A stretch of DNA of 64,000 nucleotides, taken from Hevea brasiliensis (lineage: Eukaryota; Streptophyta; Magnoliopsida; Malpighiales; Euphorbiaceae). Numbering within the stretch: position 1 is the stretch's first letter; the number at the start of each line of letters is the position of its first letter. The notes under the pieces are model-generated. The model did no database searches. It saw only the letters and a program-made list of their open reading frames with translations, and was not told where the DNA came from. The DNA lies in NCBI RefSeq assembly GCF_030052815.1, contig NC_079505.1, positions 64,131,613 through 64,195,612 on the forward strand, read 5' to 3'. Below are positions 1-12,523 of this stretch, in pieces. The position numbers and the translations under genes were made by a program.

Positions 1-675
1 GCAGAGGTTGGATTAAGAGAGCTGTATAGGGGATCAGCTTCCGTATATGTACTGTTTGAACAGTGTTGGGTGGGTGAGCGCTCCAAATTGCCTTTTTATT
101 GCTATGATGTGGTTTGTATAAAAATTATGATGATGCTGCATTCCATTTCTTAGGATGCATTAGCTTTAGTTAGCTATAGAAATTGTGGTTAAAATTAGTA
201 TTTTACTCTCTGAGTTGAACGCTCACTTATGTTCACCCTGTTTTTTCTAGACTACAGGAGGAGCTCTTTTACAGAGCAACCTGCTTTCTTCCTTGCAGGT
301 TTAACGTTGGTTATTTAATTGTTTTATTATTTTTTTCTAAATTTGAAATCTAGAACTCATTATGTGTTAGTAGTAGTATGGACCTTGTTAGAAATCGTGT
401 TAATTTAAATTCTTGAGATTAATAAATGAAGATTTGTATGGTATTTAAACAATTTGTAAGTGATGGCATCAGGGTTGAGCGGGGCTCCCCTGACTTCAGT
501 TTTTTATGGTTATCGGATTAGAATATTTTATTTTATTTAAATTTATTTACATGTTGGGCCTAAGTTTTTGGGCCTTGGTTATGGATTGAGAATAGTAAGG
601 CTTACTACAGGCCTCGAGGGCTTTATGCCGGCCCAGGTCCTAGTGCCAGTCCGGCCCTTAGGTTGGGTCGTGATA
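1..675 (+). repeat. 3' part of the 5' LTR
   Basis: This matches about 6639-7328 nearly base for base. It differs by scattered substitutions and by loss of roughly 14 bases near 520, so the two LTRs have diverged since insertion. It ends GTGATA where the 3' LTR has GTGACA. Confidence 0.85.
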
Positions 676-679
676 AATG

Positions 680-691
680 TGGTATCAGAGC
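680..691 (+). other. Primer binding site, initiator Met tRNA
   Basis: TGGTATCAGAGC, the usual plant LTR-retrotransposon primer site, lies four bases after the LTR end. Confidence 0.9.
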
Positions 692-3600
692 TTAGGCTTT
701 AGATTTATGGGAAAGTGTGCACCTAAAGTTGTCACATGTGGAGTATAGGATTCTATTTCATCTTCTTCTGTAATTCCTTACTTTTAGATTCTGCATTATT
801 CATCGGTTAATATAAGAGTGCTCCAATTTAGCACCTCAATTTTGTGAAGTACATGGTGATGTGAAATAGATTGAGCAGACATGTTGATGTCTGCCATTGA
901 AAAACGTACTCCAATAAACACTATGTTTCTGTCAGTATGGATTTAAGTATCGTGCCTATATGGTGCAAGGCATAAGGACATAAAGGTGATTTTTGGCAAT
1001 ATAGTTGCTTCAGATGGCAGCGAGGGTACCACTGCTAGTAGTCATAAGTGAATAGCCCCGTCAAAGTAAGTGTATAGTATTAGTGAGTTCAAGAGAGATA
1101 AGAGATTCGGGAAATCTGGTATGTGGGACATACCATAGTAACTATGCAATATTCTCGATGTTTGTGCTGTAAGCTGCAGATTACAGTACTGATATGAGAT
1201 TATTGTGTAAAGCTGCGTGCTTCCCCATGGTGCTCATGGCGAGGATGTTTGCAGACAGTCTCTGTTTTGATACAGTTATGCCAGAATAAAGTTCTATTTC
1301 TGCAAAATAGTTGAAACTCCTAGTTTATGGTTTCAAACCTTTGAGCTAGAACATCAGAAGTTACAGTGAGCAGTAACTAAAGTCAATGACTTGATTACCC
1401 TAGCTTGGATGAGAGTTACATCAGGAATTGCTATAAGACTAGAGGTTCCAGTATAGTCATAAATTAAAGGTGACACTTATAGAGTGAGACCATCTGGTCT
1501 TTGCATAGTTTTTGCAGTACGATGGATGTTTTACCTAGAGTGTAGTGAGAATAGTATCTCCTTTGCGTGACAACAAGGTGTAGAATACGACTTTGCTCCT
1601 AAAAGGAGACAAGATGCTATGAATGATGTTTATAGCCTGTGAAACGATGCTTTAAGGGGTTTGCAGTGTGACAAGAGAGCAGATAGCCTGACATGGTTGT
1701 GGCAAGGTGGTAGATGTAATACCTTTTTCACAGTCAGTTATGATGTAAAGCCCTTGAATTGAATGACGAGTTTGGGTGCCCAGTATCTTAAGTTTTGGCT
1801 AATTGAGTAAAAAATAAATAAATAATAATAATAATAAAATAAATAGTAAATAAATAAAATAAAATAAAATTGCTGCAGAATCAGTTCTCGAGGTAGTAAG
1901 GGTATTATGGAGGCTAAAGGTTAAGAATAGAGATCACACAATAAATGTATGACTGCAATTTCCTGAGTTCCTTCCTAACTTTATATTGTGCAAAACAATA
2001 GTATAATCTAATTATAATAGTGTTAAGAGTAATAAATTAGTGAAGATAAATCACAGAAGGCCAGTGGATAGAGAAAGTGCAAAATGAAAATTTGGACAAT
2101 TGATTGCAGATGCAACATAATTTAAATGCCAGTGGAAGTACTAACTAGAGTGGTCAAAGAATCAAATCTGAGTAGCACAGATATGTGATAACCTGGTAGA
2201 GACTCTAAAAGATACAGTTAGCAAGTATAGCTATCATGTTAGGAAGAAGAATGGAACCAGGGATAGAATAAACAAGTTCTATTGTGGGTAAGATAAAAGA
2301 AATAAATGAAAAGACAACCTGAAGGGTGCAGAATAAAAGGAACAAGGTTAAGATATAGGGTAAGCTAAGTGTTATTCTTGACAAGGTGAATGACAATGAT
2401 GGAGAACCCAAAATGGGACTACATTAGTGAGAATAGTGATGGAGGTATGAAATCTAGTGATATGATACTCATAGCATGATGTAGTTGAGATAGTGCCAGG
2501 GGCTAGAATATAGAGCTTGGAGTTGCATGATTTGATCATACTCTATTTATTCCCTATTCCTAAAGTGAAGTGGATAGCAATGGGGCAAGATTCCTTTAAC
2601 TTGTTAACACTATCAAGAAGATTAGGCAAGGAATACAATAATAATGAGCAAAAGCAAAAAGGTGTACAATGGTATTATGAACTATCTAATCAAGCAGAGA
2701 AAAGAAGTTAGTAAGTAGTAAGTTGAATAAAAGTCAATCTAAAGGATCAAATAGGTATGATGAAAAAAAAATGATAGATATTGACACATAGGCTTTAGGT
2801 TAGACTTTTGAGATAGTGAGAAGGTAGTTAGAGGTTTGTTATGAATGTCAGGCAAACGTTTTTAGTGTGATCAACAGAATCACTTTGCAGTGAAGCAATA
2901 ATGACAGAACAACAGTAGGGGTAGAATGAAAAGCGACAAGTATGGGTGGTTATAAATCACTAAAAAGTTCAAAGATCAAATTAATGACCATAGATAAGGG
3001 TGGAATTAGTGCTGGAAGAATCTATTAGTGAGAGAAATCTTTCAGGATTCAACAAAAGTTAAGGGCACAATATAAATGATGATAGATATGAATCATAGAT
3101 TGAGTATAAGTAAAGTTAATAAATTGTAAAATATTATGTCAGGAAGGACAATGGTACAGTAAAGGGTTCATGTAGATGATACCTTATAGGTAGAGCACAA
3201 TTGTGCTAGGAGATGATGAAATTTGAAGAGAAAGACCAAAAAAACAAAGGTTAAACGTTATTATATGGACAATCGGGCATAGTTGGCTATAAGAGGATAT
3301 TATTCCTTCTCTTCAAGTTTAACTCATACTTTTAGTTCTAGAGGGTTATATACGGAACAGAGACTGAGTCAAGGAGACCTAGTTATTTGAGAGTTTAGTA
3401 AGCACCAATTTATACACAATCTCCTAATATGAGAATGACAGTAAGTGCATACCTAATGTTAAGTATGAAAGGACGATCAGAGTAGTGACATGAGTTAAAT
3501 TGACTTAGCTACTAAGGCTTGCAACTATTTTAAACTATGAGCTAGAGGAAGTACTATTTGTGGATGAGTTTCAATAGATGAAATTATTGCTAATAGGTAA

Positions 3601-4876
3601 ATTTAAGGCTGAAGTTTGGAAAGTTGTGGACCACGGATGTAACTATATTAAAAAGAGCGAATACATGAAATATCTTGTCTGGGATTATGGTACAGTACAC
3701 ATTTCTCACTACTATGAAAGTTCAGGTAAGATTTATAGATTCAAGGATACTTATCTAACCATGAAGAGTAATTTACTACAAAGGGTAGTAGGAAATAATA
3801 ATATTCTGAAGGTCAAGTTGGGAAAAGAGATACAAGAAGAAATTTTCTATGGTCGATTATAAATGTCACATAATGGAAAGATGTACTAGTAGAAGCCAAT
3901 TGTAAGGTTAGAATTCTAGAAGTAATGGAACTAGTAATCAAGACAGGACTAAGATTAAGGAATAAGTACAACAGGGTGAAAAAAAATATCAACAATAGCA
4001 GAAACAGAGTTGGTTACAATGAGGAGAATAAGAAGGAATAAGTATGCAAAGGATACACTAAGGGATGTTTAAAACAAGTTATAGTGAGATGATAGATTAA
4101 GAGAGTAGTAAAGCCTCAATCTAAGTGCCAATGTATCAAAAAGTACATCACATGATCAAAAGCACTAGGAAGAAGTTAAGATACTTCCATTCCAGAGAAG
4201 GAGTGGGAAATGATAAGGTCGCACTAACTAGGTTATCAGGGAACACAAACACTTTTATCACAGAAGGAGAGACCCAGTTCACTTTCCAGTGTTGATAAAT
4301 GATACACTTGGCCCTTGGAGGGAACTCTACCTGACTAGTTACATAAGATGGACTTAGTCTAAGTACTTTAGTAATGACATAAATAGATTGGAAATTTGAA
4401 GTATCATGAAAGTGAGAAGATGCATAGGTACTAACCATTGAGGTCAAAGGATAAGTAAAGATTTAGAATAAGATGCCTATGATAGGTGCTACAGAAAATA
4501 TCTTATAGAATATTGTAGGATAAGGAACATAAGTCGTGTCCTTGGAAAGCAAAAGGTTGAGGGGTAAGCGCCAAGGTTGATTGAAGTTAAGGGACATCAA
4601 GCTAAGTACAGAGAGGTATAATGAATACTTGAGATGTTAGAAAAATGGTCAATGAATAGTTAAGAGATAAGAGCATCTCTAGTAAAATATGATGATAGTT
4701 AGGGCACTACGGTAAAAATCAGAGAGTAGAGGAATGCGATCTATACTGCACGAAGAGTTTGGAGAATAGGGTGTTTCAACCATCTTTGCATAGCTGGAGG
4801 AGTAAATGCTCGCATCTATCCCAATACCCTTCTTTCCTTATTCCTTATTTATTTGAAAATTCGATGATGAATTTTT

Positions 4877-4892
4877 CTTAAGGGGGTAAGAA
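4877..4892 (+). other. Polypurine tract
   Basis: TTAAGGGGGTAAGAA lies directly before the TGTAAC start of the 3' LTR, in the position and form typical of Ty3/gypsy-like elements. Confidence 0.75.
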
Positions 4893-7328
4893 TGTAACAA
4901 CTCAAATTAAAAAAAAAAAAAAACCCAGAAATTTCCATTTGGCCATTTCACCTCCCTCCTATCACTTTCTCTCACCTCTCCCTATCTCTTTCCTTCTTTT
5001 TCCGGTGAAACACCACCGCCGGCGATGCCCACCAGCACGGCACAACTCTGGCAACCCTCCAAGCGGCCTCTAGAGGCGGCCAGAACCACCAGAAGCGGCA
5101 GCAAGGGAGAGAGAGAGGGAAAAATGGTTCTCAAATTTTGAATGCTCGTATCCGGCGATCCTGACGTTCGATGGGAGTGATTCTAGCGGCTATGGACTCC
5201 TAAGAGAGAGCTCTTTTAGATGAGACCAGTCTCGCCGGATTTGGTGGTCGTTTCTGGCGCCGGCGAGGAGAGAGAAAATCAGTTTTTTTTTTTACTTTCC
5301 GACGAGATTTTCGACAATCTGACCTATGGATCGAGGATCCAAGACCACCTATAGACTCAGTAGGAGGAGAGGAACATTTTTGTGTAACCAGTTCCGGCAG
5401 ATGTCACCGGCAATCGACGGCCGGCCACCGTGCGTAGTGGTTCCGGCGAGCTTTAGGGATGATTCAACTTCCAGAGGCTTCCTCATAAATTTTTGAAATT
5501 TTTGAGACACAGATAAGCTTTGAGTAATATTATTTTCATTATTTCTCAGTCTATGGTACTTAAATGCAGTGTTTCTTAGATAGGAAAAATTGGAGAAAAA
5601 TTCTAAGAAAAATATATGATGAAAGTAAAATTATTTGGAGATGTTCTATGGTATTTGTTGAATTTTTAAGTGATTGTGGAATATTTTTTAAAAATATATA
5701 TGGGTTTTAGTTAGATTTTTAGTATCTGAGCATATGAGATCATCTGAATTTATGGTATTTAAATTTTATATGATTGGTTGAAACTTGAGAATAGAGAGTT
5801 AAATATGTGGATGTTGATTTGGGTTGAATTAGGAACATGTTAGCTATTGAAAATTTATGGAATTGAGTAATAGTCTTGAATAAAAAAATTCATAAAATAT
5901 TCAGGGGTTATTAGAAAATTGAAATTCCTTTTGCAATAGCCTTGTAATATTGCTAAGGACTACAAGACAAAATTTTAGAATTTTTAGAGCTCGTTTGAGT
6001 GGTTTTTACAAAAATGTTAATTTTAAAGATTAAAATGTAATTTTTAAGATTGTGAGTATTGACTATGTTGGAGGGCCCAGGAGGGGCTATATGACGTTGA
6101 TGAGATGTAATTGTGGAAATTGTAAATATATAAGTGTCTTTTGAACCTTTTTGCAGGTTAGGTAGGTCCTAGGTATAGGGGAGACTCTGCTGAATTTTCG
6201 GCATAAATTAGGATGTGTTTGCCTCTTTAAATTTATTTTTATTTGAATTAGCACTAATAAATTCACAATAAAATTTGTGTAGGTAATCAGGGTCAACCAT
6301 ATTCCTCCACTCAACCTCTACAGTCGTCTCTAGTGTACTGTGAGTAAAATATTAATTTTAATTATAATTTCAATATTATTATATGTTCAATCATGCCCAT
6401 GCATCACTTATAAATATGTATCTATGTAGTTAAACACTAGGCACGTTTTATATTGCATTCATAATTGATGAAGTGCTATGGATGTTGTTTGTGGTAATTT
6501 GGAGCAGTGTACGTGCGTTGGCGTGCGTGTGGTATGGTATTGGATATGGACAGGACGGGTAGACACGGCTTGAGAGACACTCGCTGGGACCCCGCATTTG
6601 GTTTATTAAGCGAAAGTCCGGCTTGAGAGACACTCGCTGGCAGAGGTTGGATTAAGAGAGCTGTATAGGGGATCAGCTCCCATATATGTACTGTTTGAAC
6701 AATGTTGGGTGGGTGAGTGCTCCAAATTGCCTTTTTACTGCTATGATATAATTTGTATGAAAATTATGATGATGTTGCATTCCATTTCTTAGAATGCATT
6801 AGCTTTAGTTAGCTATAGAAATTGTGGTTAAAATTAGTATTTTACTCTCTGAGTTGAACGCTCACTCATGTTCACCCTATTTTTTTCAGACTACAGGAGG
6901 AGTTCTTTTACAGAGCAACCTGCTTTCTTCCTTACAGGTTTAACGTCGATTATTTAATTATTTTATTATTTTTTTCTAAATTTGAAATCTAGAACTCCGC
7001 ATGTGTTAGTAGTAGTATGGACCTTGTTAGAAATCGTGTTAATTTAAATTCTTGAGATTAATAAATGAAGATTTGTATGGTATTTAAACAATTTGTAAGT
7101 GATGGTATCAGGGTTGAGCGGGGCTCCCTTGACTTCAGTTTTTTATGGTTATCGGATTGGGTTGACCCGAAAAAAATATTTTATTTTATTTAATTTTATT
7201 TACATGTTGGGCCTAAGTTTTTGGGCATTGGTTATGGATTGAGAATAGTAAGGCTTATTACGGGCATCGGAAACTTTATGCCGGCCCAGGTCCTAGTGTC
7301 AGTCCGACCCATAGGTTGGGTTGTGACA
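4893..7328 (+). repeat. 3' LTR, 2.4 kb
   Basis: It runs from TGTAACAAC to GTTGTGACA. The first 600 bases hold a GC-rich section (about 5010-5460) with several CCGCCGGC-like words, in contrast to the AT-rich remainder. A 22-base direct repeat occurs near 6566-6640. The last 540 bases are duplicated again downstream. Confidence 0.85.
6566..6640 (+). repeat. 22-bp direct repeat pair inside the LTR
   Basis: The 22 bases at 6566-6587 are repeated exactly at 6619-6640, with 31 bases between. The repeat contains TTGAGAGACACTCGC. The 5' LTR copy of this segment begins just at the window edge and cannot be compared. Confidence 0.8.
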
Positions 7329-8526
7329 ATGAAAATATAATTTATTATTGTTTGTTCAAAAAAAGAGAATGTGGTTGGAGGAAAATTATTGAAGGATGGA
7401 AGAGTAAGGGAAATTTTACCTCCAATACCATTAAGGGTAAATAAGATATTTTATGTTGCTGAAAACGTTTTGATCCACATTAAATGTGGATCCACTTGAT
7501 CCTCAATCATAGTCCTTAAATGTTAATCTTGTGAGTTTTAATATTTAAAGAAGTTAATTATTAACTTAGACCCTCAACGTTAGCATTTAACCCTTTAAGA
7601 ATGCATCATATTAATGAGATGAAAAATTAATCTAGACTCTTTAAATATTTAAAAAATTAGAATGCATTAGCTTTAGTTAGCTATAGAAATTATGGTTAAA
7701 ATTAGTATTTTACTCTCTGAGTTGAACGCTCACTCATGTTCACCCTATTTTTTTCAGACTACAAGAGGAGTTCTTTTACAGAGCAACCTGCTTTCTTCAT
7801 TGCAAGTTTAACGTCGGTTATTTAATTATTTTATTATTTTTTTCTAAATTTGAAATCTAGAACTCCGCATGTGTTAGTAGTAGTATGGACCTTGTTAGAA
7901 ATCGTGTTAATTTAAATTCTTGAGATTAATAAATAAATATTTGTATGGTATTTAAACAATTTGTAAGTGATGGTATCAGGGTTGAGCGGGGCTCCCTTGA
8001 CTTCAGTTTTTTATGGTTATCGGATTGGGTTGACTCGAAAAAAATATTTTATTTTATTTTATTTTATTTACTTATTGGGCCTAAGTTTTTGGGTCTTGGT
8101 TATGGATTGAGAATAGTAAGGCTTATTACGGGGCTCGGAGGCTTTATGCCGGCCCAAGTCCTAGTGCCGATCCGGCCCATAGGTTGGGTCGTGACAATGA
8201 AAATATAATTTATTATTGTTTGCTCAAAAAAAGAGAATGTGGTTAGAGGAAAATTATTGAAGGATGGAAGAGTAAGGGAAATTTTACATCCAATACCATT
8301 AAGGGTAAATAAGATATTTGATGTTGTTGAAAACATTTTGATCCACATTAAATGTGGATCCACTTGATCCTCAATCATAGTCCTTAAATGTTAGTCTTGT
8401 GAGTTTTAATATTTAAAGAAGTTAATTATTAACTTAGACCCTCAACGTTAACATTTAACCCTCTAAGAAGGCATCATATTAATGAGATGAAAAATTAATC
8501 TAGACTCTTTAAATATTTAAAAAAAA
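6791..8526 (+). repeat. 868-bp tandem duplication across an LTR/flank junction
   Basis: Unit 1 (6791-7658) and unit 2 (7659-8526) are almost identical. Each holds the last roughly 540 bases of the LTR, its GTGACA end, and the same 330 bases of flanking DNA. The duplication therefore postdates insertion of the retrotransposon. The units differ by scattered substitutions. Unit 1 ends and unit 2 begins at a short A-rich stretch. Confidence 0.92.
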
Positions 8527-10014
8527 ACATTAATAGGATATTAAAATTATAAAAATAATAATTACTCATTATTAATCTCATATGAAATACCCCCCATAAA
8601 TTATGGCCTTTGTGTTTTATTATTCCCCCTTTTTGCAAGGAGTCTGTTGCCTCAATGCCCATAGTCTGTTGCAAGGAGTCGGTTACTAGAGGTTCTGCAT
8701 TTCATAAATGTTTTTAAAATTGAAACTTTAAGAGCACGTTTATTTTCTGATAACATTCTAGTTTTCATATAAACAAAGGAAAAATATGAAAATGCATTCC
8801 CTGTGAATAATAAAAAATAATTTTAATTTAAAAAAATTAAAAAATTCATATCTTTAATAATAAAAAAATAAATAACTACTTAATATGTTTTATAACTTAT
8901 TTCTTTTAAAATATTTAATGTGTTATTTTTTATAATAATATGATTAATTTTTTTTTATTTTTTATTTTAAACGCTTGATTTCTTTATGCTCGAGCTGAGA
9001 ATGGTATTCAGGTAAGGCCTCCAACAATGAGGACTCAACGATTTAAACCCCTAACTCTATAGGTGAAATTCGTTTGGAATTAGCTCCATGTCACTGATCT
9101 AACTACTTGTTGATTGATTAATTTTTTTATCATTATAAATAAATATATATTTTCTAAATAATAATTTAATTTTAGTTATAAAAAACTTATAGTATAATTT
9201 TACTTAAATGAACTCATTTTTTTCATTTAAAAAACAATTGAAAAATAAAGCTGTTGTTTTAAAAGAAAACAATGAAAACAATTTAAAGTTATTTTTCAAA
9301 CTTTAATTAAATTTTAAAAAATTTTAAAAAATAGTTTTTCAATTTATCTATTTGAAAAAAAAGGCACATGTGAACATATAAATTTTAATATTCAGATTAA
9401 TTTTTTTTTAAATTACTCAAGTTTTTCAACTGAAATTCAAAAAAATTGAAAACGTGCTTTCTATTAAAAACTCATTTCTTTTGTAAAAAAAAAGAAAAAA
9501 AGAAAGAAATTTAGAGAAAAAAAAAAATGCTTCTCGTGTATCTGACCTTTTGCATGGAAATAAAAAGGCCTCTTAGAGAAGCAAGAGCTTTAAAAAATTA
9601 TAGGATTTCCATCTAATTAATGGATAAGAATGGCATCGTCAAAGAAATTGACATAAAGAAGGCCATGGTGAAACACAATAACCCGCATGATTGACTTGGT
9701 AGGAAGTAAAGCGCATCGGAATTTGTCTTGTATATTCTTTATTTTTCTTTCTATATAAAAATTGTAATTTATAAATATATCTTTATACTTTTTATAAAAA
9801 AAATTAAAATTTATAAATATGTTGTTATATTTTATATTTACATATTTATCCCTGTATGCGTTTCCTATATTCTTAGAAAATGCCTTTTTTCTGGGTCTGT
9901 TCCCATGTTTTCCCATTTTTGCATTTTGCTTTCCGTGCTACGTCGTCGATAGTTGATTGGTGTGAAGAATCATCCTTAATTCTGCTGCCTGTAGCCTTTG
10001 CCATCCATATCTAG
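8527..10014. other. AT-rich intergenic stretch
   Basis: No gene is visible. The stretch holds long A/T runs, a purine run near 9485-9530, and one possible SINE fragment near 8990-9125. Confidence 0.6.
8990..9125 (-). mobile_element. Possible tRNA-derived SINE fragment
   Basis: Read on the minus strand, GGGGTTTAAATC resembles a pol III B box, and the AGTTAGATCAGTGACAT stretch about 40 bases upstream resembles an A box. No target duplication or tail was found, so this is a weak call. Confidence 0.3.
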
Positions 10015-10023
10015 TTTTGTATA

Positions 10024-10965
10024 GGTCTATTGGAAAAAAAATTTAAAATTTTTAAACTTTTTATGGTTATAATCATTTTTTTCTTCTTATAGTCAAAATT
10101 TAGTTAGTAATCATAATCGTAATTAAAAGAATTAAATCAAATTTTAGAAATTAATAGTAAATTATAATATAGTTTCTCAAGTTTTATTTTATTAATAAAA
10201 TAATTCATTGATTTAAATTTTATATTTAAATAATTTTTATTTATTATATAAAATATATTTTATATTTATGTTTAATTGAAATTTTATAAAAAAAATTAAT
10301 TTTATTGATTAAAATATATTTTAATATAATTGACAATTCAAAAATTACATAGTAATAAAGCAATCACAAAATAATTGCATTGTAAATTTTTTTTTTCAAT
10401 TGTCAATTACACAAAGTAATCATATTATAATAAAATAATCATTAAAATCATAGACCGAGTAGACGTCATACAATCAATTATAAAAAATTATCCATAATTT
10501 TATTAATAAAAATAGCAGTTAATCTTTCTAAAATCATATTAATTATTCATCAGTTTAGAAAGATTAATATAACTGATAATAAACTAATGATTGGAAAAAA
10601 AATTTACTTAATTAATAAATGAAAAAAATATAACTGATAATAAACTAATGATTGGAAAAGAAATTTACTTAATTAACAAATGAAAAAAAATACAATTTAA
10701 ATCAATGAACTTTGGTCATGTTTGGCATGAATTAACAAATGAAAAAAAAAATTACAATTTAAATCAATGAACTTTGGTCATGTTTGGCATGACGTAATCA
10801 AGGTTGTAATGTATCGTAATTACATTACATATTTGATTATGTAGTTTGGTAAAATAAAAAAAAAATTGATATAATAGAATGACAATTACATAATGTAATC
10901 AATTACACTTAAAATAACATAATGATCATTAAATACAAAAATAGATATAATCATTATTACTTATT
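10024..10965 (+). repeat. Left arm of element A
   Basis: Inverted partner of 26750-27364. It is longer than the right arm, partly because of two local tandem duplications at 10568-10792. Confidence 0.75.
10568..10792 (+). repeat. Two adjacent local tandem duplications
   Basis: A 61-bp unit occurs at 10568-10628 and 10629-10689. A 59-63-bp unit occurs at 10671-10729 and 10730-10792. The two overlap by the word AATTAACAAATG. The copies are nearly identical, so both events are recent relative to the arm. Confidence 0.9.
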
Positions 10966-11127
10966 TTGATTCTATTTCATTTATTGTCAACACCATTGCC
11001 ATTACCACTATCTGGTCACTACCACTACCACCTGCTTATCACCACAGCCACCACCAGCATCACCATCACCACCACCATTTTCTTATCACCACCATCACTA
11101 TCACCTAAGCACTGCTACCACCATTTA
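10966..11127 (+). repeat. CCACCA/CATCAC-rich spacer of element A, left part
   Basis: Irregular CCA, CAT and CAC triplets. The similar part at 26640-26720 lies on the other side of retrotransposon B, which suggests one spacer split by the insertion. An open plus-strand frame results from the triplet bias and shows no recognisable protein. Confidence 0.6.
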
Positions 11128-11146
11128 TTCAACACCCCAATTTTAA

Positions 11147-11197
<51 letters not shown>

Positions 11198-12506
11198 CAA
11201 TGTATTTGAAATTAAAGATATATTTTGTAAAGTTTTAGGGTGAAAATAATATTCTAGAAAAATTAAAGGATTAAAATGGAATTTTTTTAAAAAAAATTAG
11301 GTAAGTGGCAGCCTAAGCGACGTAAATCTTCTCTAGAAATTAAAAAAAAAAAAAGAGAAAAAGAAAAAATCGAGTAAGAAGAAAGAAAGTGGGAAAGGAA
11401 GGAAGAAAAGGGAGAAGAAGAAGAAGAAGAAGAGGAGGAGGAGGGGAGAGTGAATATTACCATGACTTCTGTCCTAAAATTTTCAACAATTATAACTTGA
11501 TATTCCATCCACCAACTCATCCTCCTTGAAGCCTTGAATGTTGGGTTTATTGTTAGAAAGAGAACTCAAGCTTTTAGAGAGAGAAAACCATGCAACCAAA
11601 CTAAAATTCACTTTTTTCAAGCCAAATAGCCGAATGATGGTGATGATGAAGGATACCATCTTCATCCTCATCCTCTAAGCATTCCATAAACACTAAGTTT
11701 CGCTGTTTTCATAATCAGAGGAGGGAGAACCGAGTAGAGAGAAATGATTGAGGAAAAGCTTCGTTTTGGGCAAACTAGAGCTTGTTTGGGTGTGTGGTGG
11801 GCACCAACAGATTCAGGAGGTTCAGGCACATCTATGGTGGAGGTTCGACTTGAGTGGCGGTAGTAAGACCTACCCAGAAATGAGTTCTTATATTTTTAAA
11901 AATTCCTAAAAATTATCTTTAGCAAATTTAATTCTTGGAGTATGGTGAAATTTTAAGTAGATTGAGCTCTATAAATTATTTTGGTGAAAATTGCTTACGA
12001 ACTTTGCAAATTATGATTTTAAATTGTGTAGTTGTGATCTTTATCAGTTATAAATGATGTTTATACTTGGATTAGGATCCCTTAAATGAATTTTGGATTA
12101 TTGATGATATTTTACAAATATTTAGACCAGATTATGCTTATGAATGTTTAGTAATGGATTATGGTTTTGGCAATAATGTTAATTATGGAATATATGTATA
12201 TATATGTGCGTGTGTGTATATAGTTGAAATAATGGTTGAACTTGAATGATAGACATTTGTGCTTGTTGAGTTATTTGATTGTAACAGAGGAGAAATGTAT
12301 ACTTTATATTGTGTATTGGCATAGCTAATTGCTTTATATTTAAGTATTTTAACATTTATTAGTTATGATATTCTTTTTATTAGTTTCTGGAGGAAATTAT
12401 GTTTATAGTAGGTATTTTATAGTTAATTAGTTAATGGTTTTTAGTGAAACTCAATCAGTTTAGTTTTAAGTTACACTTACCCTAGTTGTGAAGGATGGGT
12501 GTGAAA
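11128..12506 (+). repeat. 5' LTR of retrotransposon B
   Basis: Aligns with 24848-26639. It contains a (TAA)n microsatellite at about 11145-11197. Compared with the 3' LTR it lacks about 50, 260 and 150 bases at three places. It also carries a GAAGAAGAAG-rich stretch near 11410-11445. Confidence 0.85.
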
Positions 12507-12511
12507 TTTAA

Positions 12512-12523
12512 TGGTATTAGAGC
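12512..12523 (+). other. Primer binding site of B, one mismatch
   Basis: TGGTATTAGAGC, against the usual TGGTATCAGAGC, five bases after the LTR end. Confidence 0.75.

Larger units (their letters stand above)
676..4892 (+). other. Retrotransposon interior without coding sequence
   Basis: About 4.2 kb, purine-rich on the plus strand, with stops in all frames. The longest open frames are under 100 codons and show no zinc knuckle, protease, RT, RNase H or integrase motif. A short A/T repeat (AATA/AAATA type) lies at about 1805-1870. The stretch fits the filler of a non-autonomous element mobilised in trans. Confidence 0.65.
1..7328 (+). mobile_element. Non-coding LTR retrotransposon (LARD-like), left end outside window
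   Basis: The first 675 bases reappear as the last part of a 2.4-kb block at 4893-7328, which gives an LTR pair. The 5' LTR is followed by an initiator-methionine tRNA primer site, and the 3' LTR is preceded by a purine tract and begins TGTAACAAC. The 4.2-kb interior has no recognisable gag or pol in any frame. The element is therefore either a large non-autonomous derivative (LARD) or extremely decayed. The 5' target duplication lies outside the window and cannot be checked. Confidence 0.85.

Noticed and set aside
7945..8208. Open frame of 87 codons on the plus strand
   Set aside because: It lies in the duplicated LTR end and its flank. The equivalent frame is broken in the other copies and has no protein-like composition.
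9617..9952. Overlapping open frames on both strands near 9.7 kb
   Set aside because: They arise from AT-rich sequence with Tyr/Ile/Phe/Lys-only composition, and there are no motifs or splice signals.
10966..11151. Thr/His/Leu-rich frame in the CCACCA stretch
   Set aside because: Triplet repeat translated by chance inside the spacer of a foldback element.
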